Shown: piece after piece, positions 43,793 through 54,042 of the stretch | Layout: each line of letters opens with the position of its first letter | Position numbering within the stretch: the stretch's first letter is position 1 | Assembly (NCBI GenBank): GCA_001281695.1 | Contig: LJIE01000001.1 | Coordinates: 3,867,521-3,931,520 of the forward strand | Source: a bacterium 336/3 | GTDB lineage: Bacteria; Bacteroidota; Bacteroidia; Cytophagales; Thermonemataceae | DNA: 64,000 bases | Direction: 5' to 3' | The notes under the pieces: model-generated | The model's database searches: none | What the model was told of the DNA's origin: nothing | What the model saw: the letters and a program-made list of their open reading frames with translations, nothing else | Translations under genes and position numbers: made by a program

Positions 43793-45634
43793 TTAGAACT
43801 GAAAGTATATAAAAGGTTGTATACCCGATGCTCTTATTTGAACAAAAACAAAGAATATCCACAAAAAAACAAAAAAAGCCTTCACTAAATCTGGAGTTTT
43901 AACAAATAAGTTTTGTATGTATTTCTTACTTTTTTGAGGTATGAAGTGTAAAAAATAGGCTAAAAATAAGAGTATAAAAACATTTTTATAACCTATCAAA
44001 ATTTGTATAATCAGTTGTGATTGAAATGAATAGGCTATTTTTTCTAACATGGTTCTAACAACTACCAAAGCATCCAATTCTTCATTTCCATTGATGCTGA
44101 TAGGGGTAGCTCTAAAAAATATCCAACAAAAACACACAAAATGAAAGGTTAGTATTTGTGTTAAAAATATGTATATTTTATTTTTTTGAAAAAAATCTTT
44201 TTTGTTTGTGAATTCCATCCAAGATTTATGAACCCCCAAAGCCAAACCATGCAAGCCCCCCCAAATAATGAAACGCAGATGACTCCCATGCCAAAGCCCT
44301 CCTAAAAGCATGGTAAGCATTAAATTAGCATCCGTACTGAGAGCTATTCTACGTTTTTTACTCCAAATAGCTGAAAGCCACATCAAAAATACAAAAGCAA
44401 TACAATACAAAGAAGCCCAAGCTTTTTGAGTATAAAGTAACCCTGCCCAAAATACCATGATATGTAATCCTACATATCCCCACATATCTTTGTAGTTTTG
44501 TAGCCAAATTATCCAAAATAGCATGGTTAAAGCTATAAACCCAACAGATGCCCACTCAAATCCATCAATAAAAAGGGCTATCACCAGAAAAGTTGGAAGC
44601 ATTAGGTATGTAAACCAAGAAGCTCTTTTATTCCCACCAAGAGATATATACAAATAATCTCTAAGCCATGTAGAAAGCGAAATATGCCACTTTCGCCAAA
44701 AATCTGTAATATTACCAGCCTTATAGGGTTGGTCAAAATTAATACTCAGTCGAAATCCGAACAATAAGGCAAGCCCAATGGCTGTATCTGTATAACCTGA
44801 GAAATCGAAATAGATTTGAATAGCAAAACCATACACTCCCATCAAATTTTCGAAACCTGTATAAGCAAAAGGGTTTTCAAAAATTCGGTTTACTAAATTG
44901 ATACCCAGATAATCTGCAATTAGTTTTTTGGTAAGCCCTCCTATAATCAAAATTAAAGCTCTATTAAAATCATCTTTAGATACTTGATAAGGGGCTTTAA
45001 TTTGTGGTAGAAAATCTACTGCTTTTACAATAGGACCAGCTACCAAATGTGGAAAAAATGTAACAAATAATGCAAAATCAAAAATACTGTCCAAAGCTTT
45101 TAATTTGCCTCGATAGATATCAATGGTATAACTAAGTGTTTGAAAAACATAAAAAGAAATACCTACAGGCAATATAATTTGCGTAATATCAAAATTACTA
45201 CCTGTGAGTGAATTGGATAATTTAGCTAAGTAATCTACTGATACAAAATTGGTATGGAATACATAGTTGATAAAATCTGTAAATAAATAAGCATACTTGT
45301 AATAGGCTAATAATCCTAAATTACAAACAAGACTCATAACAAGCCAAAAGGTTTTCCCCACTCTTGACTTTGCTTTCTCCATAAATCCAGCAAAGTAAAA
45401 GTCTGTAATAGTACTAAAAACCAACAGCCAAAAGTAAAAACCACCTGATTTATAATAGAAAAACAAACTAATTATCAATAACCAAAGGTTTTTGATAAAA
45501 ATATTCTTATAAATCAAACTATAGAAAAAAATGGCTATTAAGAAAAAAACCCAAAACAATGGTTGCAAAAAGTCCCACGGAGCTTCTTTATTAAAGCTAA
45601 AAAATTGTATTAAATCTGTCCAGCCAAACTGCAT
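43793..45634 (-). CDS. MBOAT family O-acyltransferase (AlgI-like)
   Basis: Encodes 613 residues with about 12-14 membrane helices. The MBOAT signatures are present: DFWRKWHISLSTWLRDYLY, then LLGGLWHGSHLRFIIWGG with the likely catalytic His of GGLHG. AlgI-type enzymes move acyl groups across the membrane onto exopolysaccharide or peptidoglycan. The partner esterase (AlgJ/X-like) is not adjacent, so the acceptor is unknown. It is 159 nt from the frameshifted small gene and divergent from the nuclease gene. Confidence 0.9.
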   Translation of the reverse strand: MQFGWTDLIQFFSFNKEAPWDFLQPLFWVFFLIAIFFYSLIYKNIFIKNLWLLIISLFFYYKSGGFYFWLLVFSTITDFYFAGFMEKAKSRVGKTFWLVMSLVCNLGLLAYYKYAYLFTDFINYVFHTNFVSVDYLAKLSNSLTGSNFDITQIILPVGISFYVFQTLSYTIDIYRGKLKALDSIFDFALFVTFFPHLVAGPIVKAVDFLPQIKAPYQVSKDDFNRALILIIGGLTKKLIADYLGINLVNRIFENPFAYTGFENLMGVYGFAIQIYFDFSGYTDTAIGLALLFGFRLSINFDQPYKAGNITDFWRKWHISLSTWLRDYLYISLGGNKRASWFTYLMLPTFLVIALFIDGFEWASVGFIALTMLFWIIWLQNYKDMWGYVGLHIMVFWAGLLYTQKAWASLYCIAFVFLMWLSAIWSKKRRIALSTDANLMLTMLLGGLWHGSHLRFIIWGGLHGLALGVHKSWMEFTNKKDFFQKNKIYIFLTQILTFHFVCFCWIFFRATPISINGNEELDALVVVRTMLEKIAYSFQSQLIIQILIGYKNVFILLFLAYFLHFIPQKSKKYIQNLFVKTPDLVKAFFVFLWIFFVFVQIRASGIQPFIYFQF

Positions 45635-45736
45635 AAAAATAAAAACAAAAATGTAAATTTATGATTTGGAAACAAAATTCAAGAATTTCAATAGATATTT
45701 TTTAAATTGCAGTTTTTTAGAACCCATTTATAGAAC

Positions 45737-46732
45737 ATGGCAAATCCTTTAATTAGTAAAGCAAAAACTTATACTACTCGTTTTTTAATCTTTGGCGGGG
45801 TATCTTTTTTATTGTTTTATGTTTTTGCATCAAATGAAATCTTAAAATCAACTCTTGGAGCAATAGAAAATGTTTTCCCTAATCAAAGTATTACTAGCAC
45901 ATTATATAACTGGAAAGTAGATTATTTCTCCAAAAAGACATCTAATTCTTCTACAAAATCCCAAAAAGAAATTGAAAAAGAGTTTGAAGTTGATAATCAA
46001 AAAAATACAAACCAAGAAAAAAAGAAACCTTCTTATACCAATGATGAAAACATTGAAATCCCTCAATCATCTTATAAAGATGAAATCATCAAACATACTT
46101 ATTATACATTGGCTTATGTAGAAGAATATGAACAAGCTCGTTGGGTAGCATATAAAATGAGCAAAAAAAACTTAGAAAAAAATGTAGATAGAAAAGATGA
46201 ACGTTTTGAACCAGACCCCAAAGTAACTACAGGTTCGGCTGTTCATGCAGACTATAATGGTTCAGGATATGATAGAGGGCACCTTGCTCCTGCTGGTGAT
46301 TTTACAGGAAATCATACGATGATGACTGAAACATTCTATATGAGCAATATGAGTCCACAACGCCCTTTGTGTAATCGAGAAACGTGGAGACTTTTAGAAG
46401 AACAAACAAGACGTTGGTGTGAAAAAAAGAAAGAAATTTATGTTATTTCAGGACCTGTATTTGGTGAAAATATGCCGAAAATTGGTAGAAAAAATAAAAT
46501 TTCTGTCCCTCCTGCTTATTTTAAAATTATTTTCAGTGAAAAAGAACAAAAAGCCATTGCCTTCATCGTTCCGAATGTAAATAAAAAGGAGGAATATAAA
46601 CAATATCAAGTAAGTATTGATGAAGTTGAAAAACAAACAGGCTTAGATTTTCTTTCATTATTACCTGATGATATGGAAAAGAAAATAGAAAGTTCCACCA
46701 GTATAGAAAGTTGGTTTGGAGCAAAAAAATAG
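45737..46732 (+). CDS. DNA/RNA non-specific endonuclease (NUC1 family)
   Basis: Encodes 331 residues. An N-terminal hydrophobic segment (FLIFGGVSFLLFYVFA, 15-30) anchors or exports it. After a lysine-rich linker (65-110) comes the beta-beta-alpha-Me nuclease domain with DRGHLAPAGDF (D179, R180, H182) and the metal-binding asparagine in MSNMSPQ. Such enzymes degrade extracellular or periplasmic nucleic acid with Mg2+. It is followed after 32 nt by slyD on the same strand. Confidence 0.9.
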   Translation: MANPLISKAKTYTTRFLIFGGVSFLLFYVFASNEILKSTLGAIENVFPNQSITSTLYNWKVDYFSKKTSNSSTKSQKEIEKEFEVDNQKNTNQEKKKPSYTNDENIEIPQSSYKDEIIKHTYYTLAYVEEYEQARWVAYKMSKKNLEKNVDRKDERFEPDPKVTTGSAVHADYNGSGYDRGHLAPAGDFTGNHTMMTETFYMSNMSPQRPLCNRETWRLLEEQTRRWCEKKKEIYVISGPVFGENMPKIGRKNKISVPPAYFKIIFSEKEQKAIAFIVPNVNKKEEYKQYQVSIDEVEKQTGLDFLSLLPDDMEKKIESSTSIESWFGAKK

Positions 46733-46764
46733 CAAATACATTTTTAAATATAAAAAACAACATC

Positions 46765-47280
46765 ATGATTATTTCTCAACATCATGTGGTAACTGTTAGT
46801 TACCAACTTTTCACTCCAGAAATATCTGGTAATGAAAAATTCATAGAACAAACAACCGATGATTCACCTCTTGAGTTTATCGTGGGTATAGGTCAGTTGC
46901 TCCCTGATTTTGAACAAAATCTTTTAGGGAAAAAAGTAGGTGATATGTTTGATTTTCATATTACAGCAGAAAATGGTTATGGTTTACCTGACCCCAGTGC
47001 AGTGGTTGATATTCCAAAAAATGTTTTCTTTGATGAAAACGGAAATTTTGATAACGAAACATTTCAAGTAGGTAATACCATTCCAATGGTGAACAGTCAA
47101 GGTCATAGAATGACTGGTATTGTTAAAGAAGTTTCCAACGAATTTATAAAAATGGATTTCAATCATCCTTTGGCTGGTTCTGGTTTACACTTCAAAGGAG
47201 AAGTTTTGGGCGTTCGCCAAGCAGACCCTTCAGAGTTAGCTCATGGGCATGTTCATGGACCACATGGACATGATCATTAA
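46765..47280 (+). CDS. slyD: FKBP-type peptidyl-prolyl isomerase, SlyD-like
   Basis: Encodes 171 residues. I start at 46765 (MIISQHHVVTVSYQL); an in-frame ATG at 46711 overlaps the nuclease gene. The FKBP domain (FIVGIGQLLPDFEQNLLGKK, NGYGLPDP) is interrupted by the insert-in-flap chaperone domain (75-130). The C-terminus is histidine-rich (HGHVHGPHGHDH), as in SlyD, and should bind nickel or zinc. The family catalyses proline isomerization and aids folding and metal delivery. Confidence 0.92.
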   Translation: MIISQHHVVTVSYQLFTPEISGNEKFIEQTTDDSPLEFIVGIGQLLPDFEQNLLGKKVGDMFDFHITAENGYGLPDPSAVVDIPKNVFFDENGNFDNETFQVGNTIPMVNSQGHRMTGIVKEVSNEFIKMDFNHPLAGSGLHFKGEVLGVRQADPSELAHGHVHGPHGHDH

Positions 47281-47290
47281 TACAAAAAAA

Positions 47291-47322
47291 AGAGGCTCTA
47301 AAAAAATAGAGCCTCTTTTTTT
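47291..47322. terminator. Bidirectional terminator after slyD
   Basis: A 10-bp stem AGAGGCTCTA/TAGAGCCTCT (47291-47300, 47307-47316) is flanked by A and T runs. It serves slyD and the convergent flippase-like gene. Confidence 0.9.
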
Positions 47323-47329
47323 ATATTAT

Positions 47330-48346
47330 TTATTCTGATTTTTTCTTTTGAATAAACCAAACTAGTATAAAGGCTATTCCTCCAAAAACAAGGATAACAA
47401 GCGTTTGAACAATATGCATAAATGTGCTGATTGTATTACTCAACACAATATTTTGTTTAGCATCTTTTACAATATTATAGCTTTCGAGTGTTTTTCCTAC
47501 CAAAATATTATAAGCCCCTACACCACCTTGTACAGGCATTGCCATACCTATTCCGCCCATTACCAATATTGCTAAACCTTGTACAGGTGTAAGCACAGCC
47601 GTTTCGGGTGTTGCAAAAAATAATACATAAGCCATCAGATAATACAAAACCCAAATAAGTATTGTAAAAGCGATAAAACTCCATTTGTTTTCTAGTTTTC
47701 TGATACTCAAGACTCCTTCCCAAATTCCTTTTAAAAATGCTCCCACTTTACTCTGAAAAAACACTCTGATCTTATTTCTGAGAACATAAATCCCTATCCC
47801 TCCAGCAATCATCAAAAAGCCTAAAATACCTATTACCAAATAAACTTTATCTGAAGGAATGCCACTCCACACCTTACTGATGAATCCGAAAAGAATATTA
47901 CTGATTCTGTCAAATTCTAAAACTAAAACCAATAAAACCAATGAAAAAAGAATGATTACATCAATGATACGCTCCGTAACAACTGTTCCAAAGGTAATTT
48001 GAGCAGGAACACCTTCCATTTTCTGAAGTGAGCCACAACGAACTACTTCCCCAGCTCTTGGCAAAGCCAAATTTGCCAAATAACCCACCATCACTGCCAA
48101 AAATGAAGTAAACCAGCCAACATTGTAACCCAGTGGCTTTAAGAGCATTCGAGAACGATAGCCTCTTGCCCAATGGCTTACAAGTCCAAAAAAACAAGAA
48201 AGGATTATCCAGAGTGGATTTGCTTCAGAGAATATTTTTTTGATAAGAGCAAAGTCCACATTAGGCAGAACCACAAAATAAAAAAGGGCAATACCAATGC
48301 CCAAAGGTAAAATATACGATAAAAAAATCTTAAATATGTTTTTCAC
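47330..48346 (-). CDS. Lysylphosphatidylglycerol synthase TM-domain / YbhN-type membrane protein
   Basis: Encodes 338 residues with about eight membrane helices. The conserved features ANLALPRAGEVVRC and MPVQGGVGAYN belong to the UPF0104/LPG_synthase_TM family. Members move or transfer lipids, and the isolated TM domain is of uncertain function and may act as a flippase. It is co-directional with the next membrane-anchored gene, 36 nt apart. Confidence 0.85.
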   Translation of the reverse strand: MKNIFKIFLSYILPLGIGIALFYFVVLPNVDFALIKKIFSEANPLWIILSCFFGLVSHWARGYRSRMLLKPLGYNVGWFTSFLAVMVGYLANLALPRAGEVVRCGSLQKMEGVPAQITFGTVVTERIIDVIILFSLVLLVLVLEFDRISNILFGFISKVWSGIPSDKVYLVIGILGFLMIAGGIGIYVLRNKIRVFFQSKVGAFLKGIWEGVLSIRKLENKWSFIAFTILIWVLYYLMAYVLFFATPETAVLTPVQGLAILVMGGIGMAMPVQGGVGAYNILVGKTLESYNIVKDAKQNIVLSNTISTFMHIVQTLVILVFGGIAFILVWFIQKKKSE

Positions 48347-48382
48347 AAAAAATATGGTTTATCAAGATGGTTGTTAAAATGC

Positions 48383-48931
48383 TTAAAAATGTTTTCGATT
48401 GAGAAGTTCATTTACTATCAAAGCATTCTTAAATGTATCTTTGTTTTTTAAAATATTGGCAAACTTACTTGATTTTTTCTTATGGATTTGGTAGGCACTT
48501 GATTTTCCTATATTTGCCCTTTGTTGTTTAGTTAATCCTTTTTCACCTTGAAAAACTTCTTTAACCTGGCTTTCAGGGGTATATTTAGAAATAGTTACTT
48601 GTTTTTCTTTTTTAGTTTCTTTTTTAATTTCATAAGGTTTAAAATGTTGGTCTTTATTTCTCTCTATTTCAGTTAAACCTTTCTCTTTACCAACTACATC
48701 ACCTTGAATAGTTGGTATTTTTTTGCTCTTTTCTTGAGTAGTGGTAGTAGTTTGTTGTTCTTTAGCTTCATTAATCTGCTTGGTGATTTGCTTAAGCAAA
48801 TCCTCAAATCCTCCTGTTTCGGCTGGAGTATTGGTTGGTTCGGGGTTTTGGGGTTGTTTTTTAGAGAATAATCTTACTAAAAATACCAAAACAGCTACAA
48901 TAATAGGCAGATATTCAAAAATGTTATCCAT
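48383..48931 (-). CDS. Membrane-anchored protein of unknown function
   Basis: Encodes 182 residues. The start at 48931 (MDNIFEYLPIIVAVLVFLV) gives an N-terminal membrane helix. A longer frame to 48985 has no support. The rest is charged and low-complexity, with a lysine-rich C-terminal segment (QIHKKKSSKFANILKNKDTF) that looks conserved. It is divergent from smc (79 nt between starts). Confidence 0.65.
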   Translation of the reverse strand: MDNIFEYLPIIVAVLVFLVRLFSKKQPQNPEPTNTPAETGGFEDLLKQITKQINEAKEQQTTTTTQEKSKKIPTIQGDVVGKEKGLTEIERNKDQHFKPYEIKKETKKEKQVTISKYTPESQVKEVFQGEKGLTKQQRANIGKSSAYQIHKKKSSKFANILKNKDTFKNALIVNELLNRKHF

Positions 48932-49010
48932 TTTTTTCAGACGTTTATACGATTCAAATCTAAAAAAATAATTGTAAATTTGCACTCTAAAATTTCATTT
49001 CAAGAAAAAA

Positions 49011-52000
49011 ATGTTATTAACCAAGTTAGAAATCAAGGGCTTCAAGAGTTTTGGAGATAAAGTTGTTATCAATTTTGATGAAGGGGTAACAGGTATTGTA
49101 GGGCAAAATGGTTGTGGGAAGTCGAATGTAGTGGATGCGATTCGTTGGGTGCTTGGCGAGCAAAAAACAAAAGCCTTGCGTTCTGACAAAATGGAAAATA
49201 TCATTTTCAACGGTACACGCAAACGTAAGCCTTTGCATTTGGCAGAAGTTTCTCTAACATTTAAAAATACAAAAAATATTATTGCTACAGAATATTCTGA
49301 GGTAACCATTACACGCCGTTTGTATCGCTCTGGTGATAGTGAATATTTACTCAATGGGGTTACATGTAGGCTGAAAGACATTACCAATCTTTTTTTAGAT
49401 ACAGGTATTGGTTCAGATAGTTATGCCATTATTGAACTTAAAATGGTAGATGAAATTCTGAATGACAAAGAAAATTCTCGTAGAAATCTATTTGAAGAAG
49501 CTGCTGGTATTTCAAAATTTAAAGTTCGTAAAAAAGAAACTCTTAAAAAACTTGAAGATGCCGACCAAGATCTGGCTCGTGTAGAAGACTTATTATTTGA
49601 ACTTGATAAGCAACTCAAAACGCTTGAAAAACAGGCAAAGAGAACTGAAAAATATTTTCAAACCAAAGAACAATACAAATTAGCAAGCATTGAGTTTGCT
49701 AAAAAAAGCATCAGCGATAAACGTGAATTGATGTTACATTTAGCTGGGCAACTCAATCAGGAAACAGATTTAAAAATCAATTTACAAAAGCAAATTCTTG
49801 AAAAAGAGGCTTTTTTGGAAAAAGAAAAAACTGATTTAATTCTAAAAGAAAAAACGGTTTCTTCTCGTCAAAAATCTGTCAATGAGTTTATCAACGAAAT
49901 CAGACAATACGAAAACGAAAAGAAAATCAAGAATGAACGAGTGAAAATGCTTGGGGAAAAAAGGCTATCACTCATAGAACAGATTATTCAGGATAAAGAA
50001 CGTGAACAAGAGTTTACACATCAAATCAGTAATTTACAGATAGAACGTACTTCTGCTGAAAAAATGATGCGTGAATCGTGGATTGAGCTTGAAACTATCA
50101 AGGCTGAATATGAAGCTCAACAACAAAAAACACTAGCATTACAACACGAAAACAAAGACCTTATACAAAACCTGAACACCAAGCAACAGCAAGTTTTTTC
50201 CTTAACTAAAAGTTATGAGATTAAGCAGGCTCAAATTGTAGGCTTGGAACAAGAACTTGTTAAAAGTAAATCAGAAAGTACCCAAAGAAACGAAGATTTA
50301 GCTTTATACGAAGAACAATTAGCAGATTGTAGAGAAGAATTACAGGAACTCAGAGATGGGCTTGAACGCCTCCAAACAGACGAAAACGATTTACAAAGTC
50401 GTTTACAAGATTTATTAGATGAAAATGATAGTCTTAAAGAAATCTTGATTGCTAAAAATAGAACACTAGATGCTAAAAAGAACGAATACAATTTAACAAA
50501 ATCATTGGTAGAAAACTTAGAAGGCTTTCCTGATGCCATTAAGTTTTTAAAGAAAAATCCAGATTTTGATGCCAATACGCCTTTACTTTCTGACATTTTT
50601 ACTTGTGCTGATGTTTATAAACCAGCCGTAGAAGCATTCTTAGATAATCTTTTGGGTTATTATGTTCTTGAAACGAGCCAGCAAGCTTTAGGAGCTATTG
50701 ATTTGCTTTTCAATGCTAAAAAAGGAAAAGCAAATTTCTTTGTTTTAGAAAACTTAAAAAATACAAAAGCTAACACTTCCAAAATTTCAGGAGCAGAAGC
50801 TCTCATGGATATTGTGGAATTTGACAAAAAGTACCTAAACCTTTTTACTTATCTATTTCAAAATGTTTTTGTAGCTGAAGAGTCTGAGTTGAAAAATCTT
50901 CAAAAGAAAAACCCAGAAGCTGTTTTTGTTGCTAAAAACGCAAAAATTATCAGCAGAAATGCAAGTATTTCTGGAGGTTCAGTAGGTGCTTTTGAGGGTA
51001 AAACCATTGGAAGAACCAAACAACTTGAGATTCTTAAAACTGAAATTGAAACATTAGAGTCTGAAATACAAGATATTAAAGAACAAACTGAAGCTAAACA
51101 AGCAGAAATTCAGGAACTCAAAAATGCTTCGTACAAAGATGAAATCAGAGAAACACAAGTGCTTTTCAATAAGAAAAACGAACAGTTTATTTCGCTTCGT
51201 ACCCGTACCGAACAACTCCAAAGCTTGATTGAAAACACTGGAGAAAAAAGTGAAGATTTGGAAAATAAATTAGAAAAAGCCAAAGAAGAGCTTAAAAATT
51301 TACAACCTGAAATAGAAAATCTTGAGAGAGAACTCAAGATTTTACAAGAAAATAATCATGCTCAAGCTGAGTTTTTAGCCAAAGAAAATGATTTACTTTC
51401 ACAGAAATCAGGAGTTTTTAATCAGCAAAATTTGCGTTACCATCAACAAGAAAACCGTGTTCAGAGTATCGAACAGGAAATGAAATTCAATGAAAGTGGT
51501 GTAGAAAATTTGAGAAATCGTTTGCAAAAAAACAACGAAGAACTTTCAAGAGTAAGTATTGAAATAGAAGGACTTGAAGAAATTGCTGAAAGCCAAGATG
51601 ACAGCCTTGTAGATATGTACAAGCAAAAAGATGACATGGAAAAAGGCCTAAACGAGGCAGAAAAAGAATATTATGCAGCCAGAGGAAATATAGACAGAGA
51701 AGAAAAAGAAGTTCGAGAACTCCAACGTAAACGTGAAAATCTGGACTCTTTGGCTTCTGAAATTCAGAATAAAATCAATGATACCAAACTTGCTTTTGCA
51801 AGTACAAAAGAACGCCTTTCTGTGGAGTTTAATGTGGATTTAGATGTTCTGATGAATGAAGAAAACCTTCAAATTTCTGAAAAAACAGAAGAAGAACTCA
51901 GAGCAGAAGTACAGCGTTTCAAAAATGTTTTGGATACCATTGGAGCTATCAACCCAATGGCTATGGAGGCATACCAAGAAATCAGTGAAAGAAATAATTT

Positions 52001-52568
52001 TATTTTAGCTCAAAAAGATGATTTAGTAAAAGCTAAAAACTCTCTTCTTGAAACCATCCATGAAATTGATACAGTAGCCAAAGAAAACTTCCTGACTACG
52101 TTTGCAGCCATCAGACAACACTTTCAGACAGTTTTCAGGTCTTTGTTTACAGAAGAAGACACCTGCGATTTGATACTCGTAAACCCTGATAATCCACTCG
52201 AAAGCCCCATTGATATTATTGCCAAACCCAAAGGAAAACGCCCTTTGACCATCAATCAGCTTTCAGGAGGAGAAAAAACGCTGACAGCGACCTCTCTCCT
52301 ATTTGCCATTTATCTGATTAAGCCTGCCCCCTTCTGTATTTTTGATGAGGTAGATGCTCCATTGGATGATGCGAATGTAGATAAATTTACAAAAATTATT
52401 CGTAGATTTTCGGAGCAATCTCAGTTTATCATTGTGACCCACAACAAACGAACCATGGCAGCAACGGATATTATGTATGGTGTAACCATGTTCCCTGAAG
52501 ACCCTGGTGTTTCCAAACTTGTACCTGTAGATTTACGCAATCTGCAAGAAGAGTTTGCAAGTAATTAG
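49011..52568 (+). CDS. smc: Chromosome segregation protein SMC
   Basis: Encodes 1185 residues, the normal SMC length. It has N-terminal Walker A GQNGCGKS (31-38), a coiled coil (about 165-500), a hinge (about 505-660), a return coiled coil (about 670-1000), and the C-terminal signature LSGGEKTL with Walker B FDEVDAPLDD. SMC with ScpAB condenses and aligns sister chromosomes in an ATP-driven way. A -7-like box TAAATTTG (48975-48982) precedes it. Confidence 0.97.
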   Translation: MLLTKLEIKGFKSFGDKVVINFDEGVTGIVGQNGCGKSNVVDAIRWVLGEQKTKALRSDKMENIIFNGTRKRKPLHLAEVSLTFKNTKNIIATEYSEVTITRRLYRSGDSEYLLNGVTCRLKDITNLFLDTGIGSDSYAIIELKMVDEILNDKENSRRNLFEEAAGISKFKVRKKETLKKLEDADQDLARVEDLLFELDKQLKTLEKQAKRTEKYFQTKEQYKLASIEFAKKSISDKRELMLHLAGQLNQETDLKINLQKQILEKEAFLEKEKTDLILKEKTVSSRQKSVNEFINEIRQYENEKKIKNERVKMLGEKRLSLIEQIIQDKEREQEFTHQISNLQIERTSAEKMMRESWIELETIKAEYEAQQQKTLALQHENKDLIQNLNTKQQQVFSLTKSYEIKQAQIVGLEQELVKSKSESTQRNEDLALYEEQLADCREELQELRDGLERLQTDENDLQSRLQDLLDENDSLKEILIAKNRTLDAKKNEYNLTKSLVENLEGFPDAIKFLKKNPDFDANTPLLSDIFTCADVYKPAVEAFLDNLLGYYVLETSQQALGAIDLLFNAKKGKANFFVLENLKNTKANTSKISGAEALMDIVEFDKKYLNLFTYLFQNVFVAEESELKNLQKKNPEAVFVAKNAKIISRNASISGGSVGAFEGKTIGRTKQLEILKTEIETLESEIQDIKEQTEAKQAEIQELKNASYKDEIRETQVLFNKKNEQFISLRTRTEQLQSLIENTGEKSEDLENKLEKAKEELKNLQPEIENLERELKILQENNHAQAEFLAKENDLLSQKSGVFNQQNLRYHQQENRVQSIEQEMKFNESGVENLRNRLQKNNEELSRVSIEIEGLEEIAESQDDSLVDMYKQKDDMEKGLNEAEKEYYAARGNIDREEKEVRELQRKRENLDSLASEIQNKINDTKLAFASTKERLSVEFNVDLDVLMNEENLQISEKTEEELRAEVQRFKNVLDTIGAINPMAMEAYQEISERNNFILAQKDDLVKAKNSLLETIHEIDTVAKENFLTTFAAIRQHFQTVFRSLFTEEDTCDLILVNPDNPLESPIDIIAKPKGKRPLTINQLSGGEKTLTATSLLFAIYLIKPAPFCIFDEVDAPLDDANVDKFTKIIRRFSEQSQFIIVTHNKRTMAATDIMYGVTMFPEDPGVSKLVPVDLRNLQEEFASN

Positions 52569-52639
52569 GTTTTTCTTTTAGTCATTCCGAACATAGTGAG
52601 GAATCTCTATTTTTGATTTTTAATTAAAACTTTTTTATT

Positions 52640-53464
52640 ATGACACCTATAGATTCTGTTTTGATTTCATGTGCTACTTCATTGACTATTTTAGGTTTAA
52701 CTCCTATTATTCATTGGTTTAGAAGCCGTATTAGTAAAAAACAAGAATTGATGGCTTCTAAACAAATGTTTTATAGTTGGATTGATAATTCTGTTAAGAC
52801 TATAAGTCCATTTACAACAAGATTGGAAAACTTCAAAAAAGAAATTGAAAATTTAGAAAACTTTATTTTACCATACCTAAATACCAATAAATTATTATTT
52901 GATAAGTTAGATGAGTTTAAGTTAAAAGATTTAATGCAAATTTATTCAATTAATACAAGGGATAAAGATGTTATAAAAAAAACTGATTATTTAAGGAATT
53001 TAGTTGAAACAAAGGATATAATTATCAATAATGAAAAACAAATATTAGAGTTTTACTCAATTTTTAAATCTCAAATAACAGAATTAAATAATAAGTGGAA
53101 TCAAACTTTTGATAAATTCAGAAATATTGTAATAGATAATTATTCCATACTACCCAACTCAGTAAAAGAACTCTATAAAGATTTTAAAACTATCAATATA
53201 ACTTCTAATCAAGATACTATTGAAAAATTGTTAGTTTTTTGTGAGGAAAATATCAATGAAGAACATTCGAGTATCTATAAGGAAATGTGGAAAACTTTAC
53301 ATGATTTACAAAATGTTTGTTTATTGTTTTCTAATAATAGACAGATGGCTGTTCAACATATTAACATTTTAATTGAAAACTTTAATCAGAATTTTCAACA
53401 CATGAGAAAAGAAAATGAAAGATTAAATAATATGAAGTTAAAATGTACATTACTCATTAAATAG
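52640..53464 (+). CDS. Membrane-anchored coiled-coil protein of unknown function
   Basis: Encodes 274 residues. An N-terminal hydrophobic segment (VLISCATSLTILGLTPII, 7-24) is followed by a long helical, lysine/asparagine-rich domain. No family is recognised. Its base composition is more AT-rich than that of the flanking smc and LOG genes. It lies just before a truncated copy of the LOG gene start, so it may have come in with the same rearrangement. Confidence 0.6.
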   Translation: MTPIDSVLISCATSLTILGLTPIIHWFRSRISKKQELMASKQMFYSWIDNSVKTISPFTTRLENFKKEIENLENFILPYLNTNKLLFDKLDEFKLKDLMQIYSINTRDKDVIKKTDYLRNLVETKDIIINNEKQILEFYSIFKSQITELNNKWNQTFDKFRNIVIDNYSILPNSVKELYKDFKTINITSNQDTIEKLLVFCEENINEEHSSIYKEMWKTLHDLQNVCLLFSNNRQMAVQHINILIENFNQNFQHMRKENERLNNMKLKCTLLIK

Positions 53465-53486
53465 TTTTTATAAAACTCATTACACC

Positions 53487-53564
53487 ATGAAAGTCTGCAT
53501 TTACTGTGCCTCCAGCAATAAAATTGACAATGCTTATTTTGAAGCAACTGAAAAACTTACCTGA
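53487..53564 (+). pseudogene. Truncated duplicate of the LOG-family gene start
   Basis: The first 72 bp (53487-53558) match 54043-54114 with four substitutions, encoding the same N-terminus (MKVCIYCASSNKIDNAYF). Then homology ends and a stop follows after 25 codons. The intact gene lies 480 bp downstream. Confidence 0.85.
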
Positions 53565-53628
53565 AGATTTTCTATCATTTTAAATAGTTATAGTTGTATT
53601 AAAAATTCTTTGGTTAAAAAACTACATC

Positions 53629-54030
53629 ATGCAATCTTTCTCTATTCATTCAGAAACTGATTTTTTTAATCAAAGCATTTGGAATAGCTTTTATCAGAAA
53701 ATTAATGCGTTAGATGGTTTTAAAGACATTTTACCTCCTCAAATTAGCTGGAAAGAAGAAACGCTCAATCCTGAATCTTTTATGTATTATCGTTGTGCAA
53801 CAAGTCATATTGTAGCACCACAAAAATATTCCATAGATGCCTGTATTTTGTTAGAAAATGATTTATCTTATTATTCTAATCAGCTAATGCATTTGAAGGT
53901 TTGGAGTTTTAACGATTCATGGTATAAAATTGAAATTGAGTACGAAATTGAAAGTTTTTTACTAAAAGTATCATATCAGATTCCTCAAAATCTTGAAAAC
54001 ACATTGCATCAAATTTTTACAAATATTTAA
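53629..54030 (+). CDS. Unknown protein inserted before the LOG gene
   Basis: Encodes 133 residues, soluble, tryptophan/tyrosine-rich, no signal peptide. The family is not recognised (core FKDILPPQISWKEETLNPES). It occupies the interval between the truncated and complete copies of the LOG gene start, and so probably arrived with the duplication. Composition and size are like those of immunity proteins. Confidence 0.6.
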   Translation: MQSFSIHSETDFFNQSIWNSFYQKINALDGFKDILPPQISWKEETLNPESFMYYRCATSHIVAPQKYSIDACILLENDLSYYSNQLMHLKVWSFNDSWYKIEIEYEIESFLLKVSYQIPQNLENTLHQIFTNI

Positions 54031-54042
54031 CATTTCAATCCC